Shown piece by piece: positions 31,734-41,428 of a stretch of DNA of 64,000 nt. Each line of letters begins with the position of its first letter. Position 1 is the stretch's first letter. Location: assembly GCA_964418585.1 (NCBI GenBank), contig CAYQMG010000203.1, positions 1 through 64,000 on the forward strand, given 5' to 3'. The notes under the pieces are model-generated. The model was not told the origin of the DNA. It did no database searches and saw nothing but the letters and a program-made list of their open reading frames with translations. The translations under genes and the position numbers were made by a program. The stretch is from JAJRTE01 sp964418585 (lineage in GTDB: Bacteria; Myxococcota_A; UBA796; JAJRTE01).

Positions 31734-34025
31734 ATGCCTGACGATTCGAGAGGGATCGAGGTGATTCGAGGACCTGGCTGTCCGTGGAGGCGAGGGAGGG
31801 GTTGGCTGGTTGGGTTGTTGGTGTGTGTGGGGGTCCTTGGGACACAGACCCACCCGGCCCAGGGGTACGACTATGGTCTGAGGATCGACGTGTCGTCCGA
31901 GGAGGACATTTACGAACTGTATGCCACGGGGGAACTCAGCGAGGCCGATACCGAGCGTCTGATCGCGCTGTTCAACAACAAGGTCGATCTCAACCGGGCG
32001 AGCGTGGAGGAGTTGTACAACCTTCCGGACGTGACGATGGATCTTGCCGCTGCGATTGTGAGCTACCGGGAGGAGGAGGGCTATTTTCGAAGATTTGCGC
32101 AGGTTGCGTCGGTGCCTGGAATGACGGAAGACATCCTGGCGCAGATTGCGCCCTTCAGCAAGGTTCGATTTCGAATCAAGCTGGAGGTTCCGGCCACCGG
32201 CACGGTGAAAACGCGAGCGGCCTACACGTTTGGGAACCGCCCGGAGCAGGTGGATCCCGAGAACCCGCCCTCCCTGGGCGCGAGCTATCGTCCGGATGAG
32301 TTGGGTCTGGACACACTACCGTCGGCCTACGTTCGCGTGCGGGCGGAGACGGAGAGCCGGATTGAGACGGGCGTGCTGCTGTCGGTTGGGGAGGGAATCG
32401 CCTCATTCACGTTCGACGAAGCGACGATGGCCTACTGGGTGAACTGGGGCCGTCCCCTGTTTGAACTCCACAAGGCCTACGTGATGTATCACGAAGGCTC
32501 CTGGGACATCATTGTTGGAAACTACGGCGTGGGTTTTGGGGAGCGCCTGGTATTCGACGAGACGAGGCGGCTGAACCCGGACGGCATTTACACGGACGAT
32601 GAGATCAACGGCACGACGGAGTTTTCGACGCCCCAACGCCTGTTCGGGGTCGCCGCGACCTACCGGGGTCTCGAGTTGGGTCCGAGCACGGTGGAGGTCA
32701 CCGGGTTCGTATCCCGCCAGGCCTACGACGTATTCCAGTACAACCTGGCACTTGAAGCGCGCGAGGGGACCGACGCATCGAGCACCGTGGTGCGCTTCGG
32801 CGATCTCAAGCTCATGCAGCAGACGCTGCCCAACGCCTACACGGAGCAGTTGGCCGGCGCACACGTATCTGCGCGGCTGGACGAACGCAACTACGTGGGG
32901 CTGACCGGGTACTATTCCCAGGTTCTGTTGACCTACACGGACACGCCGTTTCATCTCAACTACGGGGCGCCACAGGATCGAAACCGGTTTGGTGCGGTGG
33001 GCATGGATTTTGGTGCCGAGCTTTGGCGAGTGCAAATCAACGGCGAGGGGGCCTTGATGGACAACGGGGCCCACGCGGTCTATCTCCGGGCCATCGCCGA
33101 TCTGGAGCAGGGCGAGGTGCTGGGCAGTGTGCGCGCCTATGGTGAGCAGTTCGACAACCCGCACAGCCGCGGCTTTGCCGATGCGGACGTTTTGATGCGG
33201 GAACGGGACCGGGACGAGGTGGGTTTCTACCTGCGCGGCCTCTATCGCCTTACCCCCTGGCTTTCACTGAGAGGGTCGGTCAACCGGTGGTACCGTCCTT
33301 CTCTGGATGTGAGCCGACTCGCATTGACGGGCAGGCTTGGGGTCCGCCCGAGCCGGGACTGGGACGTGGCGTTGCTGGGCACCTGGAAAGACAAGGACCT
33401 TTCGCTCGATGGTCGAAGCCGGTGCTACCAGGGAGGGAGTGGGGCATGCTGGGAAGGCGTGCCGGTGGATGAGGAGGTGGTGGACTCGAGTTTTGAGGAC
33501 GACTACGTCGGAACCATCGTGGACAGCAGCGAGGGCAACGGCGTACGGACGCAACTTGGACTCCGGGTCAAGACGACTGCGCTCCCCCGGGTGCAGGTGA
33601 TCGGCTTCTACAAGCGCACCTACATGGACGACCACTACCTCTACCTGTTTCCGGATGGCACCCTGGATTACGGCTGGCGAGTCGGCCAACAAGTATGGGG
33701 AAAGATCAAGGTGAGTCCACTCCGGGACACGTTCGTGACCCTGCGCCTGAGATACGTGGATGAAGACGTGTACGGGGACAAAGGGGAACGTCTGTGGGAC
33801 GGCTACCTCGAGGTCGCGCGTCGGGTACCCAGGAAATACCGGTACAGCTTGCGTTACATGATCGCTCGAGGCCTGCCGGGTCACCTGACCTACGAGACCG
33901 CCTGCTGCGGAGAATGGGCCACCACGAGTTGCCTCGAGGCCATGGCTGCCGGAACCTACGACCCTCTCGGCCCGCCGGACCCGTTTGAGCACGCGTTCGT
34001 GGCCACGGCGGAAGTCCGTTTCTAG
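31734..34025 (+). CDS. ComEA-like HhH domain fused to a predicted outer-membrane beta-barrel
   Basis: 763 residues from the ATG at 31734 (GAGGG upstream); a GTG at 31689 is also in frame. A signal peptide (WLVGLLVCVGVLGTQTHPAQG) is followed by two helix-hairpin-helix repeats like those of the DNA receptor ComEA, with VDLNRASVEELYNLPDV and FAQVASVPGMTEDIL. From about residue 130 to the end the sequence alternates as amphipathic beta-strands with aromatic girdles, ends in VATAEVRF (terminal Phe), and looks like a large barrel of 20 or more strands. A short Cys-containing loop lies about residue 565. Inference: a surface or periplasmic DNA-binding pore or receptor. The gene lies between a PLD nuclease (63 bp upstream) and a lamin-tail protein (68 bp downstream). 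Confidence 0.75.
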   Translation: MPDDSRGIEVIRGPGCPWRRGRGWLVGLLVCVGVLGTQTHPAQGYDYGLRIDVSSEEDIYELYATGELSEADTERLIALFNNKVDLNRASVEELYNLPDVTMDLAAAIVSYREEEGYFRRFAQVASVPGMTEDILAQIAPFSKVRFRIKLEVPATGTVKTRAAYTFGNRPEQVDPENPPSLGASYRPDELGLDTLPSAYVRVRAETESRIETGVLLSVGEGIASFTFDEATMAYWVNWGRPLFELHKAYVMYHEGSWDIIVGNYGVGFGERLVFDETRRLNPDGIYTDDEINGTTEFSTPQRLFGVAATYRGLELGPSTVEVTGFVSRQAYDVFQYNLALEAREGTDASSTVVRFGDLKLMQQTLPNAYTEQLAGAHVSARLDERNYVGLTGYYSQVLLTYTDTPFHLNYGAPQDRNRFGAVGMDFGAELWRVQINGEGALMDNGAHAVYLRAIADLEQGEVLGSVRAYGEQFDNPHSRGFADADVLMRERDRDEVGFYLRGLYRLTPWLSLRGSVNRWYRPSLDVSRLALTGRLGVRPSRDWDVALLGTWKDKDLSLDGRSRCYQGGSGACWEGVPVDEEVVDSSFEDDYVGTIVDSSEGNGVRTQLGLRVKTTALPRVQVIGFYKRTYMDDHYLYLFPDGTLDYGWRVGQQVWGKIKVSPLRDTFVTLRLRYVDEDVYGDKGERLWDGYLEVARRVPRKYRYSLRYMIARGLPGHLTYETACCGEWATTSCLEAMAAGTYDPLGPPDPFEHAFVATAEVRF

Positions 34026-34093
34026 GTGATCGACCCCGAAGGCGCGTCCGGGCCGGGCATGCCGGCCAGGGAACGTCTGATAATGAGGACGAC

Positions 34094-37000
34094 ATGAAGT
34101 GGAAAGCAATCCCGTTGGTGCTCCCGCTCATCGCCGCCGCGACCGGCATGGCCCAGGATCATCCTGCACCGGGGAACCTGGTCTTCTCGGAACTGTTCAT
34201 CGCCCCTCCGGGTGGAAAGACAACCTATGAGTATGTGGAACTCTATTCGTTGGCGCCCAACCCTGTCAGCATCGACGGGTGTTACATCGTCCTGAGCGAG
34301 TACAGTTCGACTTGTGATATTTCCGACGACATCGGCGCATGCCGGCCCATCACGTCTTCCACCCCAATTCAACCTGGCCAGTACGCCCTGGTGGCTCGCG
34401 ATGAGACCAAGTGGGGAACCGAGGGATGCGGCAAAACGGTAAGCGGCGTCTACTCCGCCATCTCGATGAGCAACACCAAGGTCGAAACCATCTCACTCTA
34501 CTGCAACCCCCCCGGCGGTGTCGACGAGATGGAACCGGTGGCCTCGTTCACCTATGACTGGTCCAACGTGCCGTTTGCTGAGACCGGCCACGCCTACCAA
34601 CTGCGCGAAAACCACCTGACACTGGCCGAGGCAACGGATCCGGCCAACTGGTGTGTGGCGCCGCCCGATGCCTGGTCCTGTGCGTTCGACGACAACGGCA
34701 CCCTGCGCGACATGTACGGCACGCCGGGTGAAGCCAGCATCTGCGATGAGGAAATCCGGCACCCGGGTCCTGGGGAGGTGATCATCGACGAGATCAATGC
34801 CTGGGCGACCAGCACCGGCTCGAGCCCGGACTGGTTGGAATTCCACGTCATCTCCGCCCCGACCGAGCCACCGTACTACAACTTGAGAGGCTGCGAGATC
34901 GGGATCTTGACCTGCGCAAACGACGACCCTGAAGCATGCCTCGCCCTGGCCGATGTGAGCTACACCAAGACCTACGAGTTCGACACCCTGCTCACCCTCT
35001 CCCAGGATCAATACGTGGTGGCCGCCACCGGCGCCGAGAGCACCTGCCTGCGGGTCAACACCGATCCGAACGACGCGGTCGAGGACTACACGTGCGAACT
35101 CTGGTCCGACTTGCCCATGGACCTCACCCTCACACATACCGACGCGGAGCTACGCCGAATCGATCTGAACTGTCCCGACGATGGCACCAACGACCAACGA
35201 ACCATCGACAGCGTGGTGTACAACCACGCTTGGGTCAAGGCGACGTGCTGCCAGGAGCAGCTCCACTGTAGCTGGGAACTCCGAACCGAGCGCACCGGTT
35301 CGAATGCGGAGATCCCCTCTCTGGCCAACGACGACGTGGCCAACTGGGACGTGGCGCCGGCGCGCGAAGCCTACTCGAGCGGTGCGGACCTCTCGTCCGA
35401 TCCGGTCACCGTGGAAGAGAACTATGCCAGTCCCAAGGCGGTCAACGGGGTGGCGGCTCGAGTGGAGAGGAGCGCGGTGACGGAGGGCGACCTGGTGTTT
35501 ACGGAATTGGCCGCCTGGCCCGGCACATCCACTTCGAGCCCTGACTGGCTCGAGTTGCTGGTGGTAGGCCAGCCCGAGTCGGGGCGATTCGATCTGCAGG
35601 GCTGCGTGTTGAGGAACATGGACTGCGACGAGATGGGCGTGGACCCGGAAACCTGCCTCGAGACATCCTGGAAAAACGACGACTGGACCAAGACCTCCGA
35701 AATCGACCCGGCGGAATGCCGGGAGGAATCGACGCTATGGGTCGCTTCCGGGGACCGTTTTCTGATCGGCAATAGTGAAAGCAAGACCTGCCTCGAGAGC
35801 GACGAGACCGGAACGTGCACCCGTTCCGTGGACGCCCGCGTCACCTCCACCGTGGCCCTGCCCGGCGGCAACCGCCTTCTCGAACTCGCCTGCCCAACCG
35901 AACTCGGCGGCGTGACCCTGGCAACCGTGGATCGAATCGTCTACAACAACGACTGGGGCGATCCGACCTGCTACTCCGCGTCGGGGCGCTGCGCCTGGGC
36001 GCTTCGACCCGATGCGCTGAGCGACGACGATCCGGCCCTGGCCAACGATCTCCCTCAGGCATGGACCTCGGCCATTACCGAATACGTGGACCCGGACAAT
36101 GCGGTCGCCCTGGGCACCCCGGGAGAACCCAACGGCGTCGCCCCCCAGGTGGCGGTCCGTGGGCGCCCCGGTCCGGGAGATGTGGCCTGGTCCGAGCAGA
36201 TGGTCGACTATCCGGCTTCCCCGGAATGGTTCGAACTGGAATATACCGGCGACACCCCCGGATACCTGGAACTCGCTGGCTGCATGGTGCTCCAGGAACG
36301 CTTCGATGATCAAACCGGTACCGAGGAGGACGATACAGCGGGGGGCGCCCCCACCCTGTGCACACCGGAGGATCCCGGCGAGTGCTACAAAAGCTACGAA
36401 ATCCCCTCGACGCTCCATTTCCCCATCGGATCGAGCGAGTCCGACACGACCCATCTGCGACGGGTCCTCGCCAGGGGGTCCTGTCTCTCTTACGGCCCCC
36501 CTTCCGAGAACGACGCCACCCCCGAACCCGGCGCCGCCTCGAACGACGTGTGCCCCGAGCAAGGCCGCCCCGACTTGAACTACGGGACCGCACTGGATTT
36601 CAGCTCGAGCACCCCTGAGGCACTGTCCCTCTGGTGCCCGGACGAGGATGGAACGTACCAACTCGTGGACCGATTCGAATATGACTGGTCCGACTGGAAC
36701 GACCTCTGTCTCGGAACCGATGACACCCAGCCTGAAGGGTGCTCCCTCTCGGTCCACCAGGACCACGTGAATGCGGAGGACAACGACTGCGACTTCTACC
36801 GTTGCGCCGCCTCGGTCGAAGAAGGCGCGTACTACGATACCAAGGGCAGACTGTTCGCCGGAACACCGGGCGAAGAAAACCACTGTTCACCGATTCCCTA
36901 CACGCCTCGAGGCCCCGCCGCGGGGAGCGATACCATGCGTCCGGTAGTCATCAACGAAATCTCGATTCTGCCCGCAGGCGACAACAGCGAGGTGGGCCGA

Positions 37001-37735
37001 TTCAGCCACGAGTGGTTCGAGATCTACAACCCAGGTTCGGTGGTGCTGGACCTGGACTCTTGCCGGTTCCTGGTCGGGAGTGAACTCGATGACAACGGCT
37101 TCATCGTGGACCCGAACAGCGAGTACGCGATTGCAGGCAATCCTCAGTCCATCGAGCCGGGAGAATACCAGGTCTGGGCACTGGACGGTTGCATCATGGG
37201 ATCGGTGGCCGGCGGGGAGGAAGCGACCACCCCGACGCCGGCGACCGATCAGGTTCCGGAGGACGTGGTTCCGCGCCTGGTAGTCCGGGAAGGCACCTGC
37301 GACGTACCGGCGGACGTGGCCTACGAAAAGCTCAGCTTCCCCAACACCACGCCGAAGTACTTCCAGCTCGTCTGCCGGGTGGCCTGTGGGGAGGAAGAGG
37401 TGATTGATACCATCCTGGTGGACGCGGAGGGCCAGGGTATCGAGGAAGGGCACTCCTGGGAACTGGACCCCGCCTACCAGGACGTGACAGCGAACGACGA
37501 CCCGAAGCACTGGTGCCAGGCGTCCTACCAGCAGGTGTTCGGCTACGAAGAACTCGGGAAAAACTACGGCACGCCGGGAGAAGCCAACGCGTGCATCCCC
37601 CCGCCGGAGTGCGGGGAAGTGGCGGTCTCATGCCACTGTAACCTCTCCGAAAACGACGAACCCCCCGGAGGCCGGTTGGCCGTCCTTTTCCTGGCCGTAT
37701 CCCTGGTGGGGTTCCTCCGGTTCCGCCGCCCATGA
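34094..37735 (+). CDS. secreted protein with five lamin-tail-domain-like modules
   Basis: 1213 residues. A signal peptide (LVLPLIAAATGMAQ) is followed by five related modules starting near residues 25, 225, 460, 690 and 945. Openings include NLVFSELFIAPP, EVIIDEINAW, DLVFTELAAW and RPVVINEISILP; four modules end in a GTPGE motif. The INEI...EWFEIYNP pattern in module 5 is that of the lamin tail domain (LTD), an Ig-like fold also found in secreted bacterial proteins. Cysteines are frequent, suggesting disulfides outside the cytoplasm. The C-terminus has a CHC motif, a hydrophobic helix (LAVLFLAVSLVGFL) and RFRRP, a MYXO-CTERM-like anchor. It follows the HhH-barrel gene by 68 bp. Confidence 0.75.
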   Translation: MKWKAIPLVLPLIAAATGMAQDHPAPGNLVFSELFIAPPGGKTTYEYVELYSLAPNPVSIDGCYIVLSEYSSTCDISDDIGACRPITSSTPIQPGQYALVARDETKWGTEGCGKTVSGVYSAISMSNTKVETISLYCNPPGGVDEMEPVASFTYDWSNVPFAETGHAYQLRENHLTLAEATDPANWCVAPPDAWSCAFDDNGTLRDMYGTPGEASICDEEIRHPGPGEVIIDEINAWATSTGSSPDWLEFHVISAPTEPPYYNLRGCEIGILTCANDDPEACLALADVSYTKTYEFDTLLTLSQDQYVVAATGAESTCLRVNTDPNDAVEDYTCELWSDLPMDLTLTHTDAELRRIDLNCPDDGTNDQRTIDSVVYNHAWVKATCCQEQLHCSWELRTERTGSNAEIPSLANDDVANWDVAPAREAYSSGADLSSDPVTVEENYASPKAVNGVAARVERSAVTEGDLVFTELAAWPGTSTSSPDWLELLVVGQPESGRFDLQGCVLRNMDCDEMGVDPETCLETSWKNDDWTKTSEIDPAECREESTLWVASGDRFLIGNSESKTCLESDETGTCTRSVDARVTSTVALPGGNRLLELACPTELGGVTLATVDRIVYNNDWGDPTCYSASGRCAWALRPDALSDDDPALANDLPQAWTSAITEYVDPDNAVALGTPGEPNGVAPQVAVRGRPGPGDVAWSEQMVDYPASPEWFELEYTGDTPGYLELAGCMVLQERFDDQTGTEEDDTAGGAPTLCTPEDPGECYKSYEIPSTLHFPIGSSESDTTHLRRVLARGSCLSYGPPSENDATPEPGAASNDVCPEQGRPDLNYGTALDFSSSTPEALSLWCPDEDGTYQLVDRFEYDWSDWNDLCLGTDDTQPEGCSLSVHQDHVNAEDNDCDFYRCAASVEEGAYYDTKGRLFAGTPGEENHCSPIPYTPRGPAAGSDTMRPVVINEISILPAGDNSEVGRFSHEWFEIYNPGSVVLDLDSCRFLVGSELDDNGFIVDPNSEYAIAGNPQSIEPGEYQVWALDGCIMGSVAGGEEATTPTPATDQVPEDVVPRLVVREGTCDVPADVAYEKLSFPNTTPKYFQLVCRVACGEEEVIDTILVDAEGQGIEEGHSWELDPAYQDVTANDDPKHWCQASYQQVFGYEELGKNYGTPGEANACIPPPECGEVAVSCHCNLSENDEPPGGRLAVLFLAVSLVGFLRFRRP

Positions 37736-37781
37736 CCCGCGCCATCGCGGGCACGCCGGTCCGGGGGAGGAAAGGATTTCC

Positions 37782-38819
37782 ATGAGATTGGGCATTCGAC
37801 CGGACCATCCGTTCGAGAGAGCCGCCTTGTGGGCAGGCCTCGTCCCCGAGGCCGTGACCGAGGTGCTTTGGGCCCAGGGGCTCGTGCGGGTCGTGATCAC
37901 CGCTCTGGAACTGGGCGTGTTCGACGCGCTGGCACATGGACCGGCCACCGTCCAGGAAGTGGCGGACATGACCGGGACCAGTCCACAGGGTCTCGGCCCC
38001 CTCCTTGCCGCGCTGAACGGATTCGACTATGTGCGACGCCGCCGTGGCCGCTACCGGTTGACGCGCAAGGGGCGACGGTGCGTTCAAGGCGACCCGAAGT
38101 CCGTTGTTACCACGCTTCGTTTTGTTGAAAACCTGGCCTTCCTCACAAGGCACATGGAACAGGCAGTACGGACCGGCGAACGGGACAACTTTCATCATCA
38201 GGAGGTGCCCGAAGGGTTTTGGGAACGCTACCTGCGAGGACTGGCCGCCATGGCCGGCCCGGTATCTCGAGAAATCGCCGCCCGCGTGAGCCTCGGCCCA
38301 TCCTGTCCTCGGCTGCTCGACGTGGGGGGTGGTCACGGAATGTTCAGTGTGGCGTTCTGCCGCCGGTACGCGAACCTCCAGGCCGTGGTGCTCGACCTGC
38401 CTGACGCGGTGCAGGTGGGACGGACCATCGTGGCCGAGCAGGGGTATCAGGACCGGATCACGTTCGTCGAGGGAGACCTCAGAACGGCGCTGTGGGGTGA
38501 CGGATACGACGTGGTTCTTCTCTTCAATGTGCTGCACAATCTGGACGCACCGGCCTGCGCACAGGCATTGAAAGCAGCACGTCGCGCTCTCCGGCCGGGG
38601 GGCACCGTGGTCGTTTTCGACGGGGACCACGCCGGGGAACGAAAAAACCTGGACACGGTCGCAGGATTCAGCGAACTCCTCTTTTTCGTCCTGAGTGCTG
38701 CCGGCCTGTGGTCGGAGGAACGGCTGCGCCACTGGATGGACGAAGCCGGGTTCTGGCGTGTGCGGCGTCGACGGCTGCTCACCTTTCCCGGTTCCATATT
38801 CTTGACCGGCACAGCCTGA
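37782..38819 (+). CDS. SAM-dependent O-methyltransferase (acetylserotonin-OMT-like)
   Basis: 345 residues. The N-terminal winged-helix dimerisation domain (VVITALELGVFDALAHGPATVQEVA) is followed by a class I Rossmann fold with motif I LLDVGGGHGMFSVAF, an acidic residue in VVLDLPDAV, and VVLLFNVLHNLD. This is the O-methyltransferase family 2 layout used on small phenolics and polyketides; the acceptor cannot be inferred. A strong GGGGGAGG site precedes the ATG. The gene starts 46 bp after the lamin-tail gene, so it may be the last gene of that operon although a functional link is not obvious. Confidence 0.82.
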   Translation: MRLGIRPDHPFERAALWAGLVPEAVTEVLWAQGLVRVVITALELGVFDALAHGPATVQEVADMTGTSPQGLGPLLAALNGFDYVRRRRGRYRLTRKGRRCVQGDPKSVVTTLRFVENLAFLTRHMEQAVRTGERDNFHHQEVPEGFWERYLRGLAAMAGPVSREIAARVSLGPSCPRLLDVGGGHGMFSVAFCRRYANLQAVVLDLPDAVQVGRTIVAEQGYQDRITFVEGDLRTALWGDGYDVVLLFNVLHNLDAPACAQALKAARRALRPGGTVVVFDGDHAGERKNLDTVAGFSELLFFVLSAAGLWSEERLRHWMDEAGFWRVRRRRLLTFPGSIFLTGTA

Positions 38820-38831
38820 ACGCGACAGGCA

Positions 38832-39485
38832 CTATTTCTGCGACGGGTCGGCGGAGTCATCATCGTGCACTGGCGGACAGGGATAGTAGATCCCACTCGC
38901 CTCGTAGACCTCTCCTCCACATACGGCGCTCACGGTCAGGGTGAAGGGATAGGGGTAGGGATTGGCAGGATAGACGTTGGTGTAAGGTCCCGTGCTCGGG
39001 TTCACCTTTCCATAGTCGGCAAACCAGGTGTAGGTCACCCCGTTCAACACCGGCTCCACATAGTAACGTCCTTCCGGGTGCACCGGGTCACATCCAGGAG
39101 CCCAGGCTTCATCGATTTCCATGTCATGCAGGGCATCACAGGGGTCCTCGGGCTCCTCGCACAGGAAGCGCACCTTGTAGTCCTCGCACGCACCGTCCGC
39201 CTGGTCGGCGTTCTTGCAGATGAGGCCGACCAGGGCGTCACAGGTGACCTTCTCCCCGGCGGCGGAAAGTGGCGCGCCGTTTGTCTGACGGCACTCGATA
39301 CCGGTGGGAACTTCACACAGGTTCGCCTCCGGGTACTCCTGCAGCAGGTTTGCAAGCAGTTCCCAGTCCCCCGTACCGCTCGGATTGTCCCGGTCGAACC
39401 ACTGGGTCCAGTACGATTGGGCGGAGGCGGAGGTCACAGGGACCAGAAAGACCAGCACGGCCACGAAACCAAAAACCCGACGCAT
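38832..39485 (-). CDS. secreted protein with a mucin/CILP-type WxxW domain
   Basis: 217 residues. Signal peptide with cleavage expected near ASA/QS. Residues 26-109 match the WxxW domain (Mucin2_WxxW) of animal gel-forming mucins, CILP and otogelin: W26-x2-W29 followed by FDRDNPSGTGDWE, six cysteines at 57, 65, 82, 90, 100 and 109, VTCDALVGLICKNADQ, and the closing YKVRFLC. The rest (110-217) is Pro/Tyr/Cys-rich with a predicted beta pattern and an acidic, Ser-containing tail. AAGGAG precedes the ATG. It converges on the methyltransferase gene with a 12-bp gap. Function is unknown; the domain in animals is extracellular and disulfide-bonded. Confidence 0.85.
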   Translation of the reverse strand: MRRVFGFVAVLVFLVPVTSASAQSYWTQWFDRDNPSGTGDWELLANLLQEYPEANLCEVPTGIECRQTNGAPLSAAGEKVTCDALVGLICKNADQADGACEDYKVRFLCEEPEDPCDALHDMEIDEAWAPGCDPVHPEGRYYVEPVLNGVTYTWFADYGKVNPSTGPYTNVYPANPYPYPFTLTVSAVCGGEVYEASGIYYPCPPVHDDDSADPSQK

Positions 39486-40149
39486 GGCATACTCCTTATC
39501 GTGTTCATCGCGTGTCTGTCATGGACCATCTTTTCACTTCGCATGGTCCTCGAGTTGTCCGGAATGCGCCCGCTTTCATCTCGCCCGCCCTCCTCGAGTC
39601 GGCCTTCACCAGGAAGGACAGGTGGCCACCTGTCCGAACCCAGGCCGTACCTGGCAAGCGACCCGATGATTCCAGTGGACGCACTCCCGGGTCATGCGTC
39701 GTGTGCACCCGACGCTGTTCCCGATGTCGAATAGTGGGCCAGATGCGGGAAAACCGAAAAGCGTACGAAAAAACGTGCGGCGACACACCTGCTCGAGGGT
39801 GCGAAAAATGACGACACCCGAGGCTTCCGGCCCGGAAAGCTGGAACCACGGACGAAAAGAGCACCCCCGCCATGAACCGTCCTGGTCTGGCACGGGGAAC
39901 ATCGCTCGGGTACGCACCGAGATCTGAACGGCACCGGGGCTCAGGAGGGAGCACCGGAAAGATGTGGCGTCCCTGAGCGTGTCCAGGTGACGGCGGCTGT
40001 CCCCTCCACCTGGATGCCCGGTAAGTGGACCCCATCCAGTCGCGCATGGCCACAGTTGCCCCGTGCGCTCATGCGACCCGCTCGGAGGGCAGCACAGTGT
40101 GCGCCCTGCTCAATAGCTTCATTGGAGCCACCTCCAGACGGGCTGAGTA
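39486..40149. other. 664-bp region without a recognisable gene
   Basis: Lies between the WxxW gene and a glycosyltransferase gene, both on the minus strand. Frames present have no plausible ribosome sites or recognisable protein signatures. The only structure I see is the 20-bp palindrome described separately. It may hold an unannotated small RNA or decayed sequence. Confidence 0.4.
39616..39635. repeat. perfect 20-bp palindrome
   Basis: GGACAGGTGGCCACCTGTCC reads identically on both strands with no spacer. It lies 130 bp upstream of the WxxW gene start. It could be a dimeric-regulator operator or a cruciform/hairpin; there is no T tract on either side. Confidence 0.8.
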
Positions 40150-41415
40150 CTAGGAACCGTCTCGAGTCCGTCGGCGAGCAGCGATTGCGTGGGCAGGCCC
40201 GGTCCCGTGGCCCGGATATGCCCTGTGCCGACGGCCTCGAGCACGTGTGACGGCCACCTGGTAGGCCTCGAGGGTGAGGTTCCCGATCCTGTCCCAGGCA
40301 AGGAAATTCCGGATGAACTGCCGGCCCCTCGTCACCATGTCGGCGCACCGTTCGGGGTCGTCCAGCAAGGTGTCGATGGCATGAGCGAGCCGGTCCGGGT
40401 CGGCGAAAGGCACGAGGAGGCCGGCCCCGGCTTTCTGGACGAGTTCACCACAGCCGCAATCGTCGACGACCACTGCGGGAGTCCCGGCCAGCAACCCTTC
40501 GAACGGCACCAGTCCAAAGATTTCCTGGGTCGAAGGGTAAACGAGCAGGGAGGCGCCGGCGAGCGCGCTGAGGCGGTCCTCTCCAGTGAGCAATCCGACG
40601 AATCGGACCCGGTGCTCGAGCCCTATCTCCCGCGTGGTCCTCCGGAGTGCACGCGCCACCCCCATGTCGTTCCCGGCCACCACGAGGACGACATCCTGGT
40701 GCGAGACCCTTGCCATGGCGCGGATCAAGTGGTCGACGCCCTTTCTGGGAGTGAGTTTCCCGAGGTAGAGCACGAACGGGGCCCGCACGTCAAAACGTTC
40801 CCGAAATGGTTCCGGTCCCGGTGCTGGATCGAACTCGGCCAGGTCGAGGCCGTTGGGGATTTCCACCACCTTGCCCGGCGGCACGCCGGCTTGCCGAAAC
40901 TGGGCGACCTCGGCCCGACTGACCGCAATGAGCAATTGTGCGTCCCGGATGACCTTCCGACCAAACACCAGGTCGAACACGGCCTTGATGGCTATCTTCC
41001 GTTCGATGGCGGGCAGAGTTCCGTTCGGCGTCAGAACGTAGGGAAGATTGTGGCGAAGGGCGAAGGTCCGGGCAGCGTTGTTGAGCAAGTGCCGGTGGCC
41101 ATGGAGATGAAGGATGTCGGGCGAGGAGGTCTCGATGCGCCGGAACGCGGTGCCCATGCCGACGGGGAGGAACGCCTGGTGGTGGTAGGCGAGCCGATTC
41201 GACAGGTTGGGCATGGTGATCACGTCGATACCATGGATCACTCGAGGTGCGGACCCGGAGGGCAGTCTCGTCTGCTGGTCGAAAGCGTCGGTGGTGAGCA
41301 CGGAGACGCGATGTCCCTGCTTGTACTGGGCGCGAGCCAGCCCATAGACCAGACGCGGGATACCCCCGTATGCCCACGCTGGATAAAAATAGGGAACGAC
41401 ATGGAGGATGTGCAA
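40150..41415 (-). CDS. GT-B family 4 glycosyltransferase
   Basis: 421 residues from a TTG start (HILHVVPYFYPAWAYGGIP follows, the normal family N-terminus). GT4 hallmarks: ILHLHGHRHLLNNAA, ECP-like VSRAEVAQFRQAGVP, FVLYLGKLTPRKGVDHLIRA, and the donor-binding E-x7-E region in YPSTQEIFGLVPFEGLLAGTPAVV. It transfers a sugar from an activated donor to a glycan or lipid acceptor, probably in surface polysaccharide synthesis; the sugar cannot be predicted. The last 30 residues are Arg/Gly/Pro-rich and beyond the domain. Confidence 0.88.
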   Translation of the reverse strand: MHILHVVPYFYPAWAYGGIPRLVYGLARAQYKQGHRVSVLTTDAFDQQTRLPSGSAPRVIHGIDVITMPNLSNRLAYHHQAFLPVGMGTAFRRIETSSPDILHLHGHRHLLNNAARTFALRHNLPYVLTPNGTLPAIERKIAIKAVFDLVFGRKVIRDAQLLIAVSRAEVAQFRQAGVPPGKVVEIPNGLDLAEFDPAPGPEPFRERFDVRAPFVLYLGKLTPRKGVDHLIRAMARVSHQDVVLVVAGNDMGVARALRRTTREIGLEHRVRFVGLLTGEDRLSALAGASLLVYPSTQEIFGLVPFEGLLAGTPAVVVDDCGCGELVQKAGAGLLVPFADPDRLAHAIDTLLDDPERCADMVTRGRQFIRNFLAWDRIGNLTLEAYQVAVTRARGRRHRAYPGHGTGPAHAIAARRRTRDGS

Positions 41416-41428
41416 GGCCTGTCCCGCC

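Noticed and set aside
39694..39927. 77-codon basic open frame in the gene-free region
   Set aside because: No ribosome site, no hydrophobic core pattern and no recognisable family; left as unannotated non-coding sequence.
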